A stretch of DNA of 64,000 nt from contig NZ_WTEV01000001.1 of assembly GCF_009795885.1 (NCBI RefSeq), forward strand, positions 62,001-126,000, given 5' to 3'. Both the position numbers and the translations under genes were made by a program. The notes under the pieces are model-generated. The model searched no databases, was not told the DNA's origin, and saw nothing but the letters and a program-made list of their open reading frames with translations. Shown here in pieces: positions 27,322-38,330 of the stretch; positions within the stretch are counted from its first letter, which is position 1, and every line of letters begins with the position of its first letter. This stretch comes from Gilliamella sp. Pas-s25 (GTDB taxonomy: Bacteria > Pseudomonadota > Gammaproteobacteria > Enterobacterales > Orbaceae).

Positions 27322-28260
27322 ATGCCATCAATTCCCGCACTTGAGTTAATCTCACTGAAAAAAATTTATAAAAATGGTATAGAAGCATTAAAAGGTATCA
27401 ATTTAACTGTACAAGCCGGCGATTTTTATGCCTTGCTAGGACCAAATGGTGCAGGGAAGTCAACAACCATAGGCATTATTAGCTCATTAGTCACCAAAAC
27501 AGCGGGACAAGTTAAAATTTTTGGTTATGATTTAGATACAGATGTTGTCAATGCTAAAAGACAATTAGGGCTCGTCCCGCAAGAATTTAATTTTAATCAA
27601 TTTGAAGAAGTGCTACAAATAGTTACTAATCAAGGTGGTTATTATGGATTGCCCCGAAAACTTGCATTAGAGCGTGCTGAAAAGTATTTGCGAATTTTAG
27701 ATTTATGGAACAAACGCCACAGTCGAGCTAGCATGTTGTCCGGTGGTATGAAAAGGCGATTAATGATAGCCAGAGCGCTTGTGCACGAGCCTAAATTATT
27801 GATTCTTGATGAACCAACCGCAGGTGTTGATATTGAATTACGCCGTTCTATGTGGGATTTTTTACGTGAAATCAATCGGCAAGGTATCACAATTATTCTA
27901 ACCACCCATTATTTAGAAGAAGCCGAAATGCTATGTCGAAATATTGGTATCATTCAGCATGGTCAATTGATAGCTAACTCATCCATGCGTGATCTATTGG
28001 CCAAAAGCCAATCTGAAACAATTGTTATTGATTATGTCCCTACATCTGAACCAATTAAATTACAAGGCTACAGTTATTCTGATGTGGAGCCCGGCATGTT
28101 AGAAGTGCAAGTAGATAAGCAACATGGATTAAACCAACTATTTGAACAATTAAATCAACAAAATATTAAAGTGATCAGCGTACGAAATAAAGCAAATCGG
28201 TTAGAAGAGTTATTTGTTGATCTATTGCACAATGATACCAAACAAAAAGGTGATATTTGA
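27322..28260 (+). CDS. yadG: ABC transporter ATP-binding protein YadG
   Basis: ATPase of an ABC-2 type exporter. The 312 residues show Walker A GPNGAGKSTT, the Q-loop at VPQEFNFNQFE, signature LSGGMKRRL, Walker B LLILDEPTAGVD and the H-loop ILTTHYLEEAE. The whole length reads like E. coli YadG (308). The stop codon overlaps the start of yadH (TGATG), so translation is coupled and the two form one transporter. The substrate is unknown; the family is related to drug and polysaccharide exporters. Confidence 0.95.
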   Translation: MPSIPALELISLKKIYKNGIEALKGINLTVQAGDFYALLGPNGAGKSTTIGIISSLVTKTAGQVKIFGYDLDTDVVNAKRQLGLVPQEFNFNQFEEVLQIVTNQGGYYGLPRKLALERAEKYLRILDLWNKRHSRASMLSGGMKRRLMIARALVHEPKLLILDEPTAGVDIELRRSMWDFLREINRQGITIILTTHYLEEAEMLCRNIGIIQHGQLIANSSMRDLLAKSQSETIVIDYVPTSEPIKLQGYSYSDVEPGMLEVQVDKQHGLNQLFEQLNQQNIKVISVRNKANRLEELFVDLLHNDTKQKGDI

Positions 28261-29030
28261 TGAATAATTTATATTGGATTGCCTTAAAAAGTATTTGGCG
28301 TAAAGAAGTGACACGATTTTTAAGAATTTGGGTTCAAACGCTAATTCCGCCCGTTATTACCATGTCTCTTTATTTTATTATCTTTGGTAATTTAATTGGC
28401 TCTCGTGTTGGTGAGATGGGGGGATTTAGCTATATGGCATTTATTGTGCCGGGATTAATTATGATGTCAGTTATTACCAATTCTTATACCAATGTTTGTT
28501 CATCCTTTTTTAGCGCTAAATTTCAACGTAACATTGAAGAGTTATTGGTCGCACCTGTACCAACGCATATTCTTATTTTGGGGTATGTTGGTGGTGGCGT
28601 GATGCGTGGTATTTTAACTGGTATTTTAGTGACTATCGTATCACTATTTTTTGTTCGTTACGAAGTTCATTCTTGGTTATTTGTTGTTTGTACATTGCTA
28701 TTGACCTCAATTCTGTTTTCATTAGCTGGCTTATTAAATGCGGTATTTGCCAAGTCATTTGATGATATAAGCATTATTCCAACATTTGTATTAACACCAT
28801 TAACTTATCTTGGTGGTGTTTTTTATTCCATTACTATGTTGCCAGACTTTTGGCAGTGGGTTTCAAAAATTAATCCAATCGTTTATATGATTAACGGTTT
28901 TCGTTATGGATTTTTGGGCGTGACAGACGTGCCATTAGGGATCACATTTTCAATGCTGATTTTGTTTGTTACCGTACTTTATGTAATTGCATGGCGACTT
29001 ATTGAAAGTGGGCGAGGGTTAAGAAGTTAA
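28260..29030 (+). CDS. yadH: ABC-2 type permease YadH
   Basis: Six-helix inner-membrane permease partner of YadG. The ATG at 28260 is chosen because it overlaps the yadG stop and gives 256 residues, the same as E. coli YadH; a TTG one codon earlier is rejected. ABC-2 family features include FLRIWVQTLIPPVITMSLYF, IMMSVITNSYTNVCSSFFSAKF, the EELLVAPVPTH segment and LTPLTYLGGVFYSI. It ends 57 bp before the convergent eda stop. The can gene, its usual enteric neighbour, is absent. Confidence 0.95.
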   Translation: MNNLYWIALKSIWRKEVTRFLRIWVQTLIPPVITMSLYFIIFGNLIGSRVGEMGGFSYMAFIVPGLIMMSVITNSYTNVCSSFFSAKFQRNIEELLVAPVPTHILILGYVGGGVMRGILTGILVTIVSLFFVRYEVHSWLFVVCTLLLTSILFSLAGLLNAVFAKSFDDISIIPTFVLTPLTYLGGVFYSITMLPDFWQWVSKINPIVYMINGFRYGFLGVTDVPLGITFSMLILFVTVLYVIAWRLIESGRGLRS

Positions 29031-29054
29031 GAAGGATCGACAGCGAGTAGTTAA

Positions 29055-29075
29055 CCGCCGGTATTATATCGGCGG
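29055..29075. terminator. Hairpin between yadH and eda
   Basis: CCGCCG (29055-29060) pairs with CGGCGG (29070-29075) with a 9-nt AT loop, between convergent genes; no U tract, so termination efficiency is uncertain. Confidence 0.45.
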
Positions 29076-29086
29076 AATAATAACCG

Positions 29087-29725
29087 TTATTTTGCACCAG
29101 CAACGGCTTGTTTTGCCATTTCCGTAATTTTAGCAAAATCCCCTTTTGCAATTGCATCGGTTGGAATAAACCAAGTACCACCGACGCAAAGTACATTATC
29201 AAGTGCAAGGTAATCGCGATAGTTTTTAGGGTTTACTCCCCCTGTTGGACAGAACTTCATATATCCACAAGGGCCAGCAAAAGCTTTTAATGCTGCAATG
29301 CCACCATTGATTTCAGCGGGGAAGAATTTTAGTGCCGTTAGACCATATTCTTGTGCTGTTAATAGTTCAGAAATAGTTGCAATACCTGGGATAACAGGAA
29401 TAGGGCCATCAACTGCAGCTTTTAAAATAGCGTCAGTAATACCAGGAGTGATGACAAATTCAACGCCAGCTTCGGTGACTTGTTTTAGTTGTTCAACATT
29501 TGTCACTGTTCCTGCACCAACCACAGCTTCAGGAACTTCTTTGATGATTTTCTTTATTGCATCAATTGCGCAAGCTGTTCGTAACGTCACTTCCAATACT
29601 TTAACGCCGCCAGCAATGAGCGCTTTGGCTAACGGTACAGCATCTTCAATACGTTCAATCACAATAACCGGAACAACAGGTCCCATGGTTAAAATCTCTT
29701 CAGCACTTTTTTCCCAATTTTTCAT
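29087..29725 (-). CDS. eda: KHG/KDPG aldolase
   Basis: Class I aldolase cleaving 2-keto-3-deoxy-6-phosphogluconate (Entner-Doudoroff and uronate pathways) and 4-hydroxy-2-oxoglutarate. The 212 residues compare with 213 in E. coli. All key residues are in place: Glu45 and Arg49 (VLEVTLRT), Thr73, and the Schiff-base Lys133 in KFFPAE, followed by the phosphate-binding CPTGG loop. It is not accompanied by edd, so a role in uronate or gluconate catabolism elsewhere, or in oxaloacetate/hydroxyglutarate metabolism, is possible. It is a single gene, with a GTAGGTAG-like ribosome-binding site. Confidence 0.96.
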   Translation of the reverse strand: MKNWEKSAEEILTMGPVVPVIVIERIEDAVPLAKALIAGGVKVLEVTLRTACAIDAIKKIIKEVPEAVVGAGTVTNVEQLKQVTEAGVEFVITPGITDAILKAAVDGPIPVIPGIATISELLTAQEYGLTALKFFPAEINGGIAALKAFAGPCGYMKFCPTGGVNPKNYRDYLALDNVLCVGGTWFIPTDAIAKGDFAKITEMAKQAVAGAK

Positions 29726-29797
29726 TTATATCTACCTACCTATACCTTATTGATACTTAAATATAGCAATAATCCCTAATAGATAGGGATTATTTTG

Positions 29798-31144
29798 TTA
29801 CTCATAAATGCCTAATTTCTTTTCTAAATAATGAATGTTGGTACCACCTTTTTGAAAGCCTTCATCATTCATGATTTCAATATGAAGATCAATATTGGTT
29901 TTGATGCCATCAATCACTAGCTCTGCTAAGGCATTTTTCATCCGCGCAATGGCAACTTCGCGTGTTTCACCATAAGCGATTAATTTACCAATCATAGAGT
30001 CATAGTAAGGCGGGACAGTATAACCAGCATAAATATGTGATTCCCAACGAATACCAAAGCCACCTGGCGCATGAAAACGGGTAATTTTCCCTGGTGATGG
30101 CATAAAGGTTTTGGGATCTTCAGCATTAATTCGGCATTCAATCGCGTGGCCTTTGATTTCAATGTCGCTTTGTTTAATTGACAGTGGTTTGCCAGCGGCG
30201 ATTAAAATTTGCTCTCTTATTAAATCAACGCCAGTTACCATTTCAGTAACCGGATGCTCTACTTGAATACGGGTATTCATTTCAATGAAATAAAACTCAC
30301 CGTTTTCAAATAAGAATTCAAATGTACCTGCACCACGATAGCCAATCTCAATACATGCATTAACGCAACGCTCACCAATAAATTTACGCATTTTAGGTGT
30401 GATGCCAAGTGCTGGTGCTTCTTCTACTACTTTTTGATGACGTCTTTGCATTGAGCAATCTCGTTCACCTAAATAAACAGCATGACCCTGACCATCAGAA
30501 AGTACTTGAATTTCGATATGACGTGGGTTTTCTAGGAATTTTTCCATGTAAACCATATCATTATTGAAAGCTGTTTTGGCTTCCAATTTGGTCATTTTGA
30601 TGGATTGTTCAAGATCCTTTTCTTCCCGAACAATACGCATACCGCGACCACCACCGCCACCAGAAGCTTTAATAATCACAGGATAGCCAATTTGTTTAGC
30701 GATTTGTTTATTGGCTTCAATATCACTACCTAGTGGCCCATCTGAACCCGGCACACAAGGCACGCCGGCTTTTTTCATGGCATGAATGGCTGATACTTTA
30801 TCGCCCATTAAACGAATGGTGTCGGGTTTTGGACCAACAAAAATAAAGCCTGACCGCTCAACTTGCTCAGCAAAGTCGGCATTTTCAGATAAGAATCCAT
30901 ATCCTGGGTGAATAGCAGCTGCACCGGTTACTTCGGCAGCTGAAATTAGTGCTGGCACATTAAGGTAACTTTTTACAGAAGCCGCTGAGCCTATACAGAC
31001 AGTTTCATCTGCTAATAATACATGTTTTAAATCTTTATCTGCCGTAGAATGAACTGCAACAGTTCTAATTCCAAGTTCTTTACATGCTCGTAATATACGT
31101 AGAGCTATTTCTCCACGATTCGCAATAAGAATTTTATCAAGCAT
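29798..31144 (-). CDS. accC: Biotin carboxylase subunit of acetyl-CoA carboxylase
   Basis: Carboxylates biotin on AccB using ATP and bicarbonate, the first half-reaction of malonyl-CoA formation. The ATG at 31144 gives 448 residues (E. coli 449) and the family start [18 protein letters not shown]; a TTG two codons upstream is rejected. The ATP-grasp core includes the glycine-rich [17 protein letters not shown]-type hinge, [17 protein letters not shown] with the metal-binding Glu and Asn, and QVEHPVTE. It forms an operon with accB, 40 bp upstream. Confidence 0.98.
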   Translation of the reverse strand: MLDKILIANRGEIALRILRACKELGIRTVAVHSTADKDLKHVLLADETVCIGSAASVKSYLNVPALISAAEVTGAAAIHPGYGFLSENADFAEQVERSGFIFVGPKPDTIRLMGDKVSAIHAMKKAGVPCVPGSDGPLGSDIEANKQIAKQIGYPVIIKASGGGGGRGMRIVREEKDLEQSIKMTKLEAKTAFNNDMVYMEKFLENPRHIEIQVLSDGQGHAVYLGERDCSMQRRHQKVVEEAPALGITPKMRKFIGERCVNACIEIGYRGAGTFEFLFENGEFYFIEMNTRIQVEHPVTEMVTGVDLIREQILIAAGKPLSIKQSDIEIKGHAIECRINAEDPKTFMPSPGKITRFHAPGGFGIRWESHIYAGYTVPPYYDSMIGKLIAYGETREVAIARMKNALAELVIDGIKTNIDLHIEIMNDEGFQKGGTNIHYLEKKLGIYE

Positions 31145-31183
31145 ATTCAATCTCTTAATCGTATAGTCATTAATAAATTCAGA

Positions 31184-31639
31184 TTATTCAATAATGAATA
31201 GTGGCTGATCAAATTCAACTGGTTGACCATTTTCAACCAAGATGGCTTTTATTGTACCAGCTTTTTCTGACTCGATTTGGTTCATCATTTTCATCGCTTC
31301 AACAATGCAAAGCACATCGCCAACATTTACTGTTTGACCAACTTCAACAAAAGCTTTTGATTCTGGACTTGGTGTACGATAAAAAGTTCCAACCATTGGG
31401 GATTTGATTGTTGTGCCATCAGTTACAACAGTCTCTGTTACGACTTCAGTTTGAGCTGTTGGAGCTACAACGACAGGAGCGGGTTGAGGAATTTGAATAT
31501 TTTGTACTGGCGCCGAATAGTTTGTAGTAGGAGCAGAACGACTAATTCGAACTGATTCCTCACCTTCAGAAATTTCAAGTTCAGAAATACCTGACTCTTC
31601 AACTAATTCAATTAATTTTTTAATTTTGCGTATATCCAT
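31184..31639 (-). CDS. accB: Biotin carboxyl carrier protein of acetyl-CoA carboxylase
   Basis: Carries the biotin arm between AccC and AccAD. The 151 residues (E. coli 156) include an N-terminal helical domain ([23 protein letters not shown]), a Pro/Ala/Val-rich flexible linker around residues 35-75, and the C-terminal biotinyl domain with the biotinylated Lys in [10 protein letters not shown]. The thumb loop typical of the enzyme ([17 protein letters not shown]) is present. It is first gene of the accBC operon. In E. coli AccB autoregulates the operon through a long leader; here more than 350 bp separates accB from divergent mreB. Confidence 0.97.
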   Translation of the reverse strand: MDIRKIKKLIELVEESGISELEISEGEESVRISRSAPTTNYSAPVQNIQIPQPAPVVVAPTAQTEVVTETVVTDGTTIKSPMVGTFYRTPSPESKAFVEVGQTVNVGDVLCIVEAMKMMNQIESEKAGTIKAILVENGQPVEFDQPLFIIE

Positions 31640-33057
<1,418 letters not shown>

Positions 33058-33131
33058 TTGCTGCCTTATTGTTAAGTAAATTAGTTTCATATTGATGAAA
33101 CAATTAGTCAGTAAACATCTCATATTTTCTG

Positions 33132-33150
33132 CCGCCGACTTTGTCGGCGG
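33132..33150 (+). promoter_or_regulatory. GC-rich hairpin in the mreB-mreC gap
   Basis: CCGCCGAC (33132-33139) pairs with GTCGGCGG (33143-33150) around a TTT loop, a conspicuous GC island in AT-rich DNA. No T tract follows, so it is more likely a 3'-end stabiliser or partial attenuator that makes mreB more abundant than mreC/mreD than a full terminator. Confidence 0.5.
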
Positions 33151-33204
33151 AGTCATATCTTGAAATAATTAGATCTTGAGCATAAAACAGGTAAGTACTG
33201 GACA

Positions 33205-34047
33205 ATGAAATTACTTTTTTCTAAACGTTCGCCCCTCAGTGTGCAATTATTTACTTCTCTAGCGTTAGCCTTGGCTCTAATTGTATTAGATGTCAATTAT
33301 CGCCCATTTAAAGAAATTCGTTATTATCTCGATACCATTATTTCGCCTCTTTATCATGTTTCGAATGCGCCGAGATCATCGTTTGATTCGCTTTACGAGA
33401 TGTCAAAAACGCGAGAAAGCCTAATAAATGAAAACGCAAAATTGCATGCAGAGTTATTGCAACAAAAAAACGATCTATTATTACTTGAGCACTTAAAACA
33501 TGAAAATAGTAGACTTCGTGAATTACTTGGTTCCCCATTAAGGCATGATGAGCATAAAATGGCTGCGCAAGTATTGCTAGCAGATACTGATCCTTATGTT
33601 TATCAATTTGTTGTCAATAAAGGCAAAGAAGATGGCGTTTATGTTGGGCAACCTATTGTCGATGAGAAAGGAATAGTCGGACAAATTTATGAAACCGCGC
33701 AATCAACAAGTCGCGCAATTTTAGTGTGTGATTATCAACATGCAATCCCAGTACAAGTACTAAGAAATGATATTGGTATGGTTGCTGTGGGTAATGGGTG
33801 TAGTAATGATTTAACGCTAGAATTTTTGCCTAATAACGTTGATATAAAAGTAGGTGATGTTTTAGTTACCTCGGGACTTGATGGTCGTTTCCCCGAAGGA
33901 TACCCGGTAGCAATAGTCAGTTCAGTAAAACTTGATATTACCGATTCAACCCCGATTATTTCAGCAACACCAACAGCAGATCTGAAGCGTTTACGTTATT
34001 TATTGTTATTGTGGGGAAACCAAGGAGTAAAACATGAGGGGTCGTAA
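33205..34047 (+). CDS. mreC: Rod shape-determining protein MreC
   Basis: Bitopic inner-membrane protein of the elongasome, linking MreB/MreD to PBP2. The 280 residues are shorter than E. coli MreC (367), which has a long disordered C-terminal tail absent here. Residues 15-32 form the membrane helix (FTSLALALALIVLDVNYRP). Residues 65-110 form a coiled coil (SLINENAKLHAELLQQKNDLLLLEHLKHENSRLRELLG). The rest is the double beta-barrel domain (GIVGQIYETAQSTSRAILVCD, VLVTSGLDGRFPEGYPV). It overlaps mreD by 14 bp, so translation is coupled. Confidence 0.95.
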   Translation: MKLLFSKRSPLSVQLFTSLALALALIVLDVNYRPFKEIRYYLDTIISPLYHVSNAPRSSFDSLYEMSKTRESLINENAKLHAELLQQKNDLLLLEHLKHENSRLRELLGSPLRHDEHKMAAQVLLADTDPYVYQFVVNKGKEDGVYVGQPIVDEKGIVGQIYETAQSTSRAILVCDYQHAIPVQVLRNDIGMVAVGNGCSNDLTLEFLPNNVDIKVGDVLVTSGLDGRFPEGYPVAIVSSVKLDITDSTPIISATPTADLKRLRYLLLLWGNQGVKHEGS

Positions 34048-34519
34048 TCGAATATTAATTATTTGGATAACGTTATTCATTGGCTTATGTTTACAAATTA
34101 TTCCGTGGTCGCAATCATATAACATGTTTAAACCCCATTTACTGATCCTCATTTTTGCTTATTGGCTAATTGCTCTTCCGCATCGGGTTGGGATTGGCAC
34201 TGCTTTTGTATTTGGCGCTATAATGGATCTGTGTACCGGTTCGATCTTGGGGATCCATGCCTTTATTTATTCATTTATTGCTTATTTACTTGTTTTTAAA
34301 TTCCAAGTGATACGCAATTTAGCGTTATGGCAACAGTCGTTTATCATCTTTGGTGTTTCGGTATGTTACAATTTACTGGTATTTTTATTCCAAGTGAGTA
34401 TTTATCATACAATCACGATATCACCGTTAATTTTACTATCAAGCTGTATTGATGGTTTATTATGGATTGTCATCTATCTATTATTGCGACTAATAAGGCG
34501 TAGCTTTGCTATCAATTAA
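34034..34519 (+). CDS. mreD: Rod shape-determining protein MreD
   Basis: Inner-membrane protein with 5-6 hydrophobic helices, partner of MreC and regulator of PBP2-RodA. The 161 residues compare with 162 in E. coli. Family landmarks are the PWSQSYNMFKPHLLILIFAYW loop (the conserved P-x-W...RPD/KPH region) and FGAIMDLCTGSILGIHAF. It overlaps the end of mreC and is followed after 11 bp by rng. The maf (yhdE) gene found between mreD and rng in enterics is absent. Confidence 0.93.
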   Translation: MRGRNRILIIWITLFIGLCLQIIPWSQSYNMFKPHLLILIFAYWLIALPHRVGIGTAFVFGAIMDLCTGSILGIHAFIYSFIAYLLVFKFQVIRNLALWQQSFIIFGVSVCYNLLVFLFQVSIYHTITISPLILLSSCIDGLLWIVIYLLLRLIRRSFAIN

Positions 34520-34530
34520 AAGGGAATCTT

Positions 34531-36006
34531 ATGTCTGTTGAACTATTAATGAATGTAACGCCATCTGAAACGAGAGTTGCTTACATAGAAGATGGCGTAT
34601 TGCAAGAAATCCATGTTGATCGCGAATCTAGGCGTGGTATTGTTGGAAATATCTATAAAGGCAAAGTGATCCGTATTTTGCCTGGTATGCAAGCTGCGTT
34701 TGTAGATATCGGCCTTGAGAAAGCCGCTTTTTTACATGCATCAGATATTATGCCTCATACTGAGTGTGTATCTGATACTGAACAAGAACAATTTCAAGTA
34801 AAAGATATCTCTGAACTTGTTCGTCAAGGGCAGGACTTAATGGTGCAAGTGGTTAAAGATCCACTAGGAACCAAAGGCGCTAGACTGACAACCGATATTA
34901 CTTTGCCATCGCGTTATTTAGTATTAATGCCTGGACCAAATTCTGCTCATGTGGCAACGTCGCAACGCATAGAAAGTGAACAAGAACGGGAAAGGTTAAA
35001 AAATATTGTTCAGCAATATGTGACATGCGAAGGTGGTTTTATTGTTAGAACGGCAGCCGAAGGTGCAAGCGCGCATGAGTTAGAGCAAGATGCCAATTTT
35101 TTAAAACGACTTTGGACTAAAATTCAACAGCGTATGGCTCGTCCGGTAAGTAAAAATCTCGTTTATGGTGAATTGGCATTATCACAGCGTGTATTACGTG
35201 ATTTTGTTGGTGATCCCATTGAACGAATCTTGGTAGACTCGAAATTAACGTATGATTTACTGATTGAGTTTACGCAAGAATTTATGCCCGAAGTGACCAA
35301 TAAATTATCACATTATCGTGGTAATATACCGATATTCGATCTTTATGATACCGAAAACGAGATACAAAGAGCACTAGATCGTAAAGTTAAATTGAAATCA
35401 GGCGGATATTTAATTATTGATCAAACCGAAGCCATGACAACAATTGATATTAACACCGGTGCATTTGTTGGCCATCGAAATTTAGAAGAAACGATTTTTA
35501 ATACTAATATTGAAGCAACCATTGCTATTGCACGCCAGTTACGGTTACGTAATTTAGGTGGTATTATTATTATCGACTTTATTGACATGCAAGAGGAGCT
35601 GCATCGAGAGCGGGTGTTACAATCCTTACAAGATTCTTTATCAAAAGATAGAGCCAGAACGACTGTTAATTTATTTTCGACTCTAGGTTTGGTCGAAATG
35701 ACTCGCAAACGAACACGCGAAAGTATCGGGCATATTTTGTGTCAGGAATGTCCAGCATGTAAAGGTCGTGGTATGGTCAAATCGGTAGAAACAGTTTGCA
35801 ACGAAATTTTACGTGAAATAGTGCGTATTTATAAAGCGCATCACTCAGAATACTTTTTAGTTTATGCCTCAGCCGCTGTTGCTAATGCTTTAACTAATGA
35901 TGAGTCTCATGCTTTAGCCGAAGTTGAGGTATTTGTGGGAAAACGTGTTGAAGTAAAAGTTGAACCACTTTATATTCAAGAACAATACGATGTAGTGTTA
36001 ATGTAA
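34531..36006 (+). CDS. rng: Ribonuclease G
   Basis: Single-strand-specific endoribonuclease that matures the 16S rRNA 5' end and degrades some mRNAs. The 491 residues compare with 489 in E. coli. It shows the S1 domain (residues 38-125, YKGKVIRILPGMQAAFVDIGLEKAAFLHASD), the 5'-sensor and DNase I-like domain with catalytic Asp residues in AMTTIDINTGAF and IIIIDFIDM, and the Zn-link CPACKGRG. It lacks the long C-terminal scaffold of RNase E. It starts 11 bp after mreD and is probably in the same transcript. Confidence 0.97.
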   Translation: MSVELLMNVTPSETRVAYIEDGVLQEIHVDRESRRGIVGNIYKGKVIRILPGMQAAFVDIGLEKAAFLHASDIMPHTECVSDTEQEQFQVKDISELVRQGQDLMVQVVKDPLGTKGARLTTDITLPSRYLVLMPGPNSAHVATSQRIESEQERERLKNIVQQYVTCEGGFIVRTAAEGASAHELEQDANFLKRLWTKIQQRMARPVSKNLVYGELALSQRVLRDFVGDPIERILVDSKLTYDLLIEFTQEFMPEVTNKLSHYRGNIPIFDLYDTENEIQRALDRKVKLKSGGYLIIDQTEAMTTIDINTGAFVGHRNLEETIFNTNIEATIAIARQLRLRNLGGIIIIDFIDMQEELHRERVLQSLQDSLSKDRARTTVNLFSTLGLVEMTRKRTRESIGHILCQECPACKGRGMVKSVETVCNEILREIVRIYKAHHSEYFLVYASAAVANALTNDESHALAEVEVFVGKRVEVKVEPLYIQEQYDVVLM

Positions 36007-36018
36007 TAAGCACTATTT

Positions 36019-36060
36019 TGTAAAAAAGTTTCAGGAAACTATGCGTTTTAGTATAAAAAT
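36019..36060. repeat. Short intergenic repeat, copy B
   Basis: Located between rng and tldD. It contains a perfect palindrome AGTTTCAGGAAACT (36027-36040) followed by TATGCGTTTTAGTATAAAAA with a second inverted repeat (TTTTA-GTA-TAAAA). Copies occur at 14069-14107 and 46227-46265. A further shared word, AAAAAAGCTAGCAT (36108-36121), matches the flank of copy A. Confidence 0.7.
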
Positions 36061-36145
36061 GATGAAAGCTAAACAATTATTATGTTCGAGTTTTTGATTC
36101 GACCATCAAAAAAGCTAGCATCCACAATTAAAGTTTAAGGAATTT

Positions 36146-37603
36146 ATGATACTAACTCAAGTGAGTGAACGATTGCTCAATTCAAACAATCTAAGCCAAC
36201 AAGATCTTCTGCATTTGCTTGATATGTTAAGTTCAAGGCGAATTGATTTTGGTGATTTATATTTCTTATCTGGTTATTATGAAAGTTGGTTACTTGAAGA
36301 CGGTATTATAAAAAATGCCTCGTTTCATCGTGATCAAGGCGTTGGTGTTAGGGCTGTTGTGGGTGAAAAAACGGGCTTTGCCTATACTGATCAACTTTCA
36401 TTGGCGCGTTTAGAACAAAGTGTATTAGCGGCAAATTCAATCACTAAATTACAAACGCCCATGGCTGTGACGCCATTTAAATCTACTCAAACAGTATCAA
36501 TCTATCCATCAATAAACCCGATCAATTCGTTTTGTCAGGAGCAGAAAATAGCGTTGTTGCAGCAAGTTGATAAGTTAGCGCGCTCAATTGACCCAAACGT
36601 TATTGAAGTATCAGCTAGCTTAACCGGTAGTTATGAAGACATTTTAATTGCAGCAACAGATGGTACACTATGTGCCGATATTCGTCCTTTGGTTCGTTTG
36701 TCAGTTTCAGTTTTGGTTGAAAAAGAGGGTAAACGCGAGCGTGGAAGTAGTGGTGGAGGGGGGCGATTTGGGTATGAATATTTCTTAACGATCAATCCTA
36801 AAACATCAGAAAGCTATGCGGATAGTTACACGCGAGAAGCCGTACGCCAAGCACTCGTTTCTCTTTCGGCTAAAGCTGCACCCGCTGGCACTATGCCGGT
36901 TGTTTTAGGTGCAGGTTGGCCAGGTGTTTTGTTACATGAAGCTGTAGGCCATGGTTTAGAAGGCGATTTTAACCGTAAAAATAGCTCAGTATTTTCTGGA
37001 AAAATGGGTGAAAAAGTCACCTCAGAAGTTTGTACTATTGTCGATGATGGTACGATCGAAAATCGGCGTGGTTCAATTTCAATTGATGATGAGGGAACAC
37101 CAAGTCAAAAAACAGTCCTTATTGAAAATGGTATCCTAAAAGGATATCTATTTGATAAACTCAACGCAAAATTGATGAATACACATTCAACGGGCAATGG
37201 GCGTCGTGAAGGGTATGCTTGCTTACCTATGCCAAGAATGACAAACACCTATATGTTGGCGGGTAGTTCTTCTTTTGACGATATCATTAGCAGTGTTGAT
37301 TACGGGCTTTATGCACCGAATTTTGCTGGTGGGCAAGTTGATATCACTTCCGGTAAGTTTGTTTTTTCAGCCTCAGAAGCTTATTTGATTGAAAAAGGTA
37401 AAATAACAACGCCAGTAAAAGGCGCAACGCTAATCGGTTCAGGTATTGAAACTATGCAACAAGTATCAATGGTGGGTAACGACCTTGAACTCGATTCAGG
37501 TGTAGGCATTTGTGGTAAAGCAGGTCAAAGTGTGCCTGTTGGGGTTGGGCAACCCACTTTGAAAGTGAATAATTTAACCGTTGGTGGTACCATTAACCAC
37601 TAA
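36146..37603 (+). CDS. tldD: Metalloprotease TldD
   Basis: Zinc metalloprotease subunit that pairs with TldE (PmbA); together they degrade unfolded peptides and mature microcin B17 and CcdA. The 485 residues compare with 481 in E. coli. The catalytic zinc motif HEAVGHGLE (HExxxH) lies near residue 265, with [21 protein letters not shown] and [18 protein letters not shown] near the C-terminus. In enterics yhdP lies between rng and tldD; here there are only about 140 bp containing a repeat. pmbA is not in this window. Confidence 0.96.
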   Translation: MILTQVSERLLNSNNLSQQDLLHLLDMLSSRRIDFGDLYFLSGYYESWLLEDGIIKNASFHRDQGVGVRAVVGEKTGFAYTDQLSLARLEQSVLAANSITKLQTPMAVTPFKSTQTVSIYPSINPINSFCQEQKIALLQQVDKLARSIDPNVIEVSASLTGSYEDILIAATDGTLCADIRPLVRLSVSVLVEKEGKRERGSSGGGGRFGYEYFLTINPKTSESYADSYTREAVRQALVSLSAKAAPAGTMPVVLGAGWPGVLLHEAVGHGLEGDFNRKNSSVFSGKMGEKVTSEVCTIVDDGTIENRRGSISIDDEGTPSQKTVLIENGILKGYLFDKLNAKLMNTHSTGNGRREGYACLPMPRMTNTYMLAGSSSFDDIISSVDYGLYAPNFAGGQVDITSGKFVFSASEAYLIEKGKITTPVKGATLIGSGIETMQQVSMVGNDLELDSGVGICGKAGQSVPVGVGQPTLKVNNLTVGGTINH

Positions 37604-37633
37604 TAAAAATACATCAATGGGATTTTAGAATAG

Positions 37634-38329
37634 ATGGAAACAATAATGACACTTTATCATGCGTTTGTTAATTTGGATATTGCAACGCTTTCAAATCCTA
37701 ATGTGCTATGGGCACTATATGGTATGTTGTTTGTTATTATCCTTTTAGAAAATGGCGTCTTACCCGCAGCTTTTTTGCCTGGAGACAGCCTATTATTCTT
37801 AACGGGTGTGTTAATTAGTCAAAATGTATTTCATTTTGGTCTAATTAATCTTATTTTAATTGCTGGCGCAGCTTTAGGAACTTGGTTAGGTTATGCACAA
37901 GGTTTGTGGCTTGGCAATACTAAGCTTGTACAAGGTTGGATGGCGCATATACCTGAAAAATATCATCATAAATCTGAAGTATTATTCCATAAGTATGGAT
38001 TACAGGCGCTATTTATTGGACGATTTATTGCTTTTGTACGTACATTATTACCAATGATGGCAGGATTATCAGGATTACATAGTCGAAAATTCCATATCTA
38101 TAATTTGATCAGTGCAACACTATGGATTTTCTTGATTGTGACCTTAGGTTATTTATTTGGATTATCGCCAATTTTCAAAGAGTACGAAAAGCAAATTATG
38201 TCTTTGTTAATGTTAATACCTGTTTTTTTATTGGTATTAGGATTGCTATTTTCAGTTTTTCTTGCGGTCAAACGTTCGATAAGTAATAAAAAACAATCTA
38301 AAGCTACATCAAATCACAATAAAAAATAG
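37634..38329 (+). CDS. DedA family inner-membrane protein (YqjA/YghB type)
   Basis: Polytopic membrane protein of the DedA (VTT/SNARE-associated) family, implicated in proton-dependent envelope homeostasis and lipid flipping. The 231 residues include conserved LLENGVLPAAFLPGDSLLFLTG, GYAQGLWLGNTK and the FIGRFIAFVRTLLPMMAGLSG motif, whose Arg residues are essential in E. coli YqjA and YghB. The sequence is about equally near to both, so no single symbol is given. It ends two bases from the RNase P RNA, which is transcribed toward it. Confidence 0.9.
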   Translation: METIMTLYHAFVNLDIATLSNPNVLWALYGMLFVIILLENGVLPAAFLPGDSLLFLTGVLISQNVFHFGLINLILIAGAALGTWLGYAQGLWLGNTKLVQGWMAHIPEKYHHKSEVLFHKYGLQALFIGRFIAFVRTLLPMMAGLSGLHSRKFHIYNLISATLWIFLIVTLGYLFGLSPIFKEYEKQIMSLLMLIPVFLLVLGLLFSVFLAVKRSISNKKQSKATSNHNKK

Positions 38330-38330
38330 A

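Noticed and set aside
29298-29753. 151-residue + strand frame opposite eda
   Set aside because: Antisense shadow of eda; composition typical of reverse-frame reading of a conserved gene.
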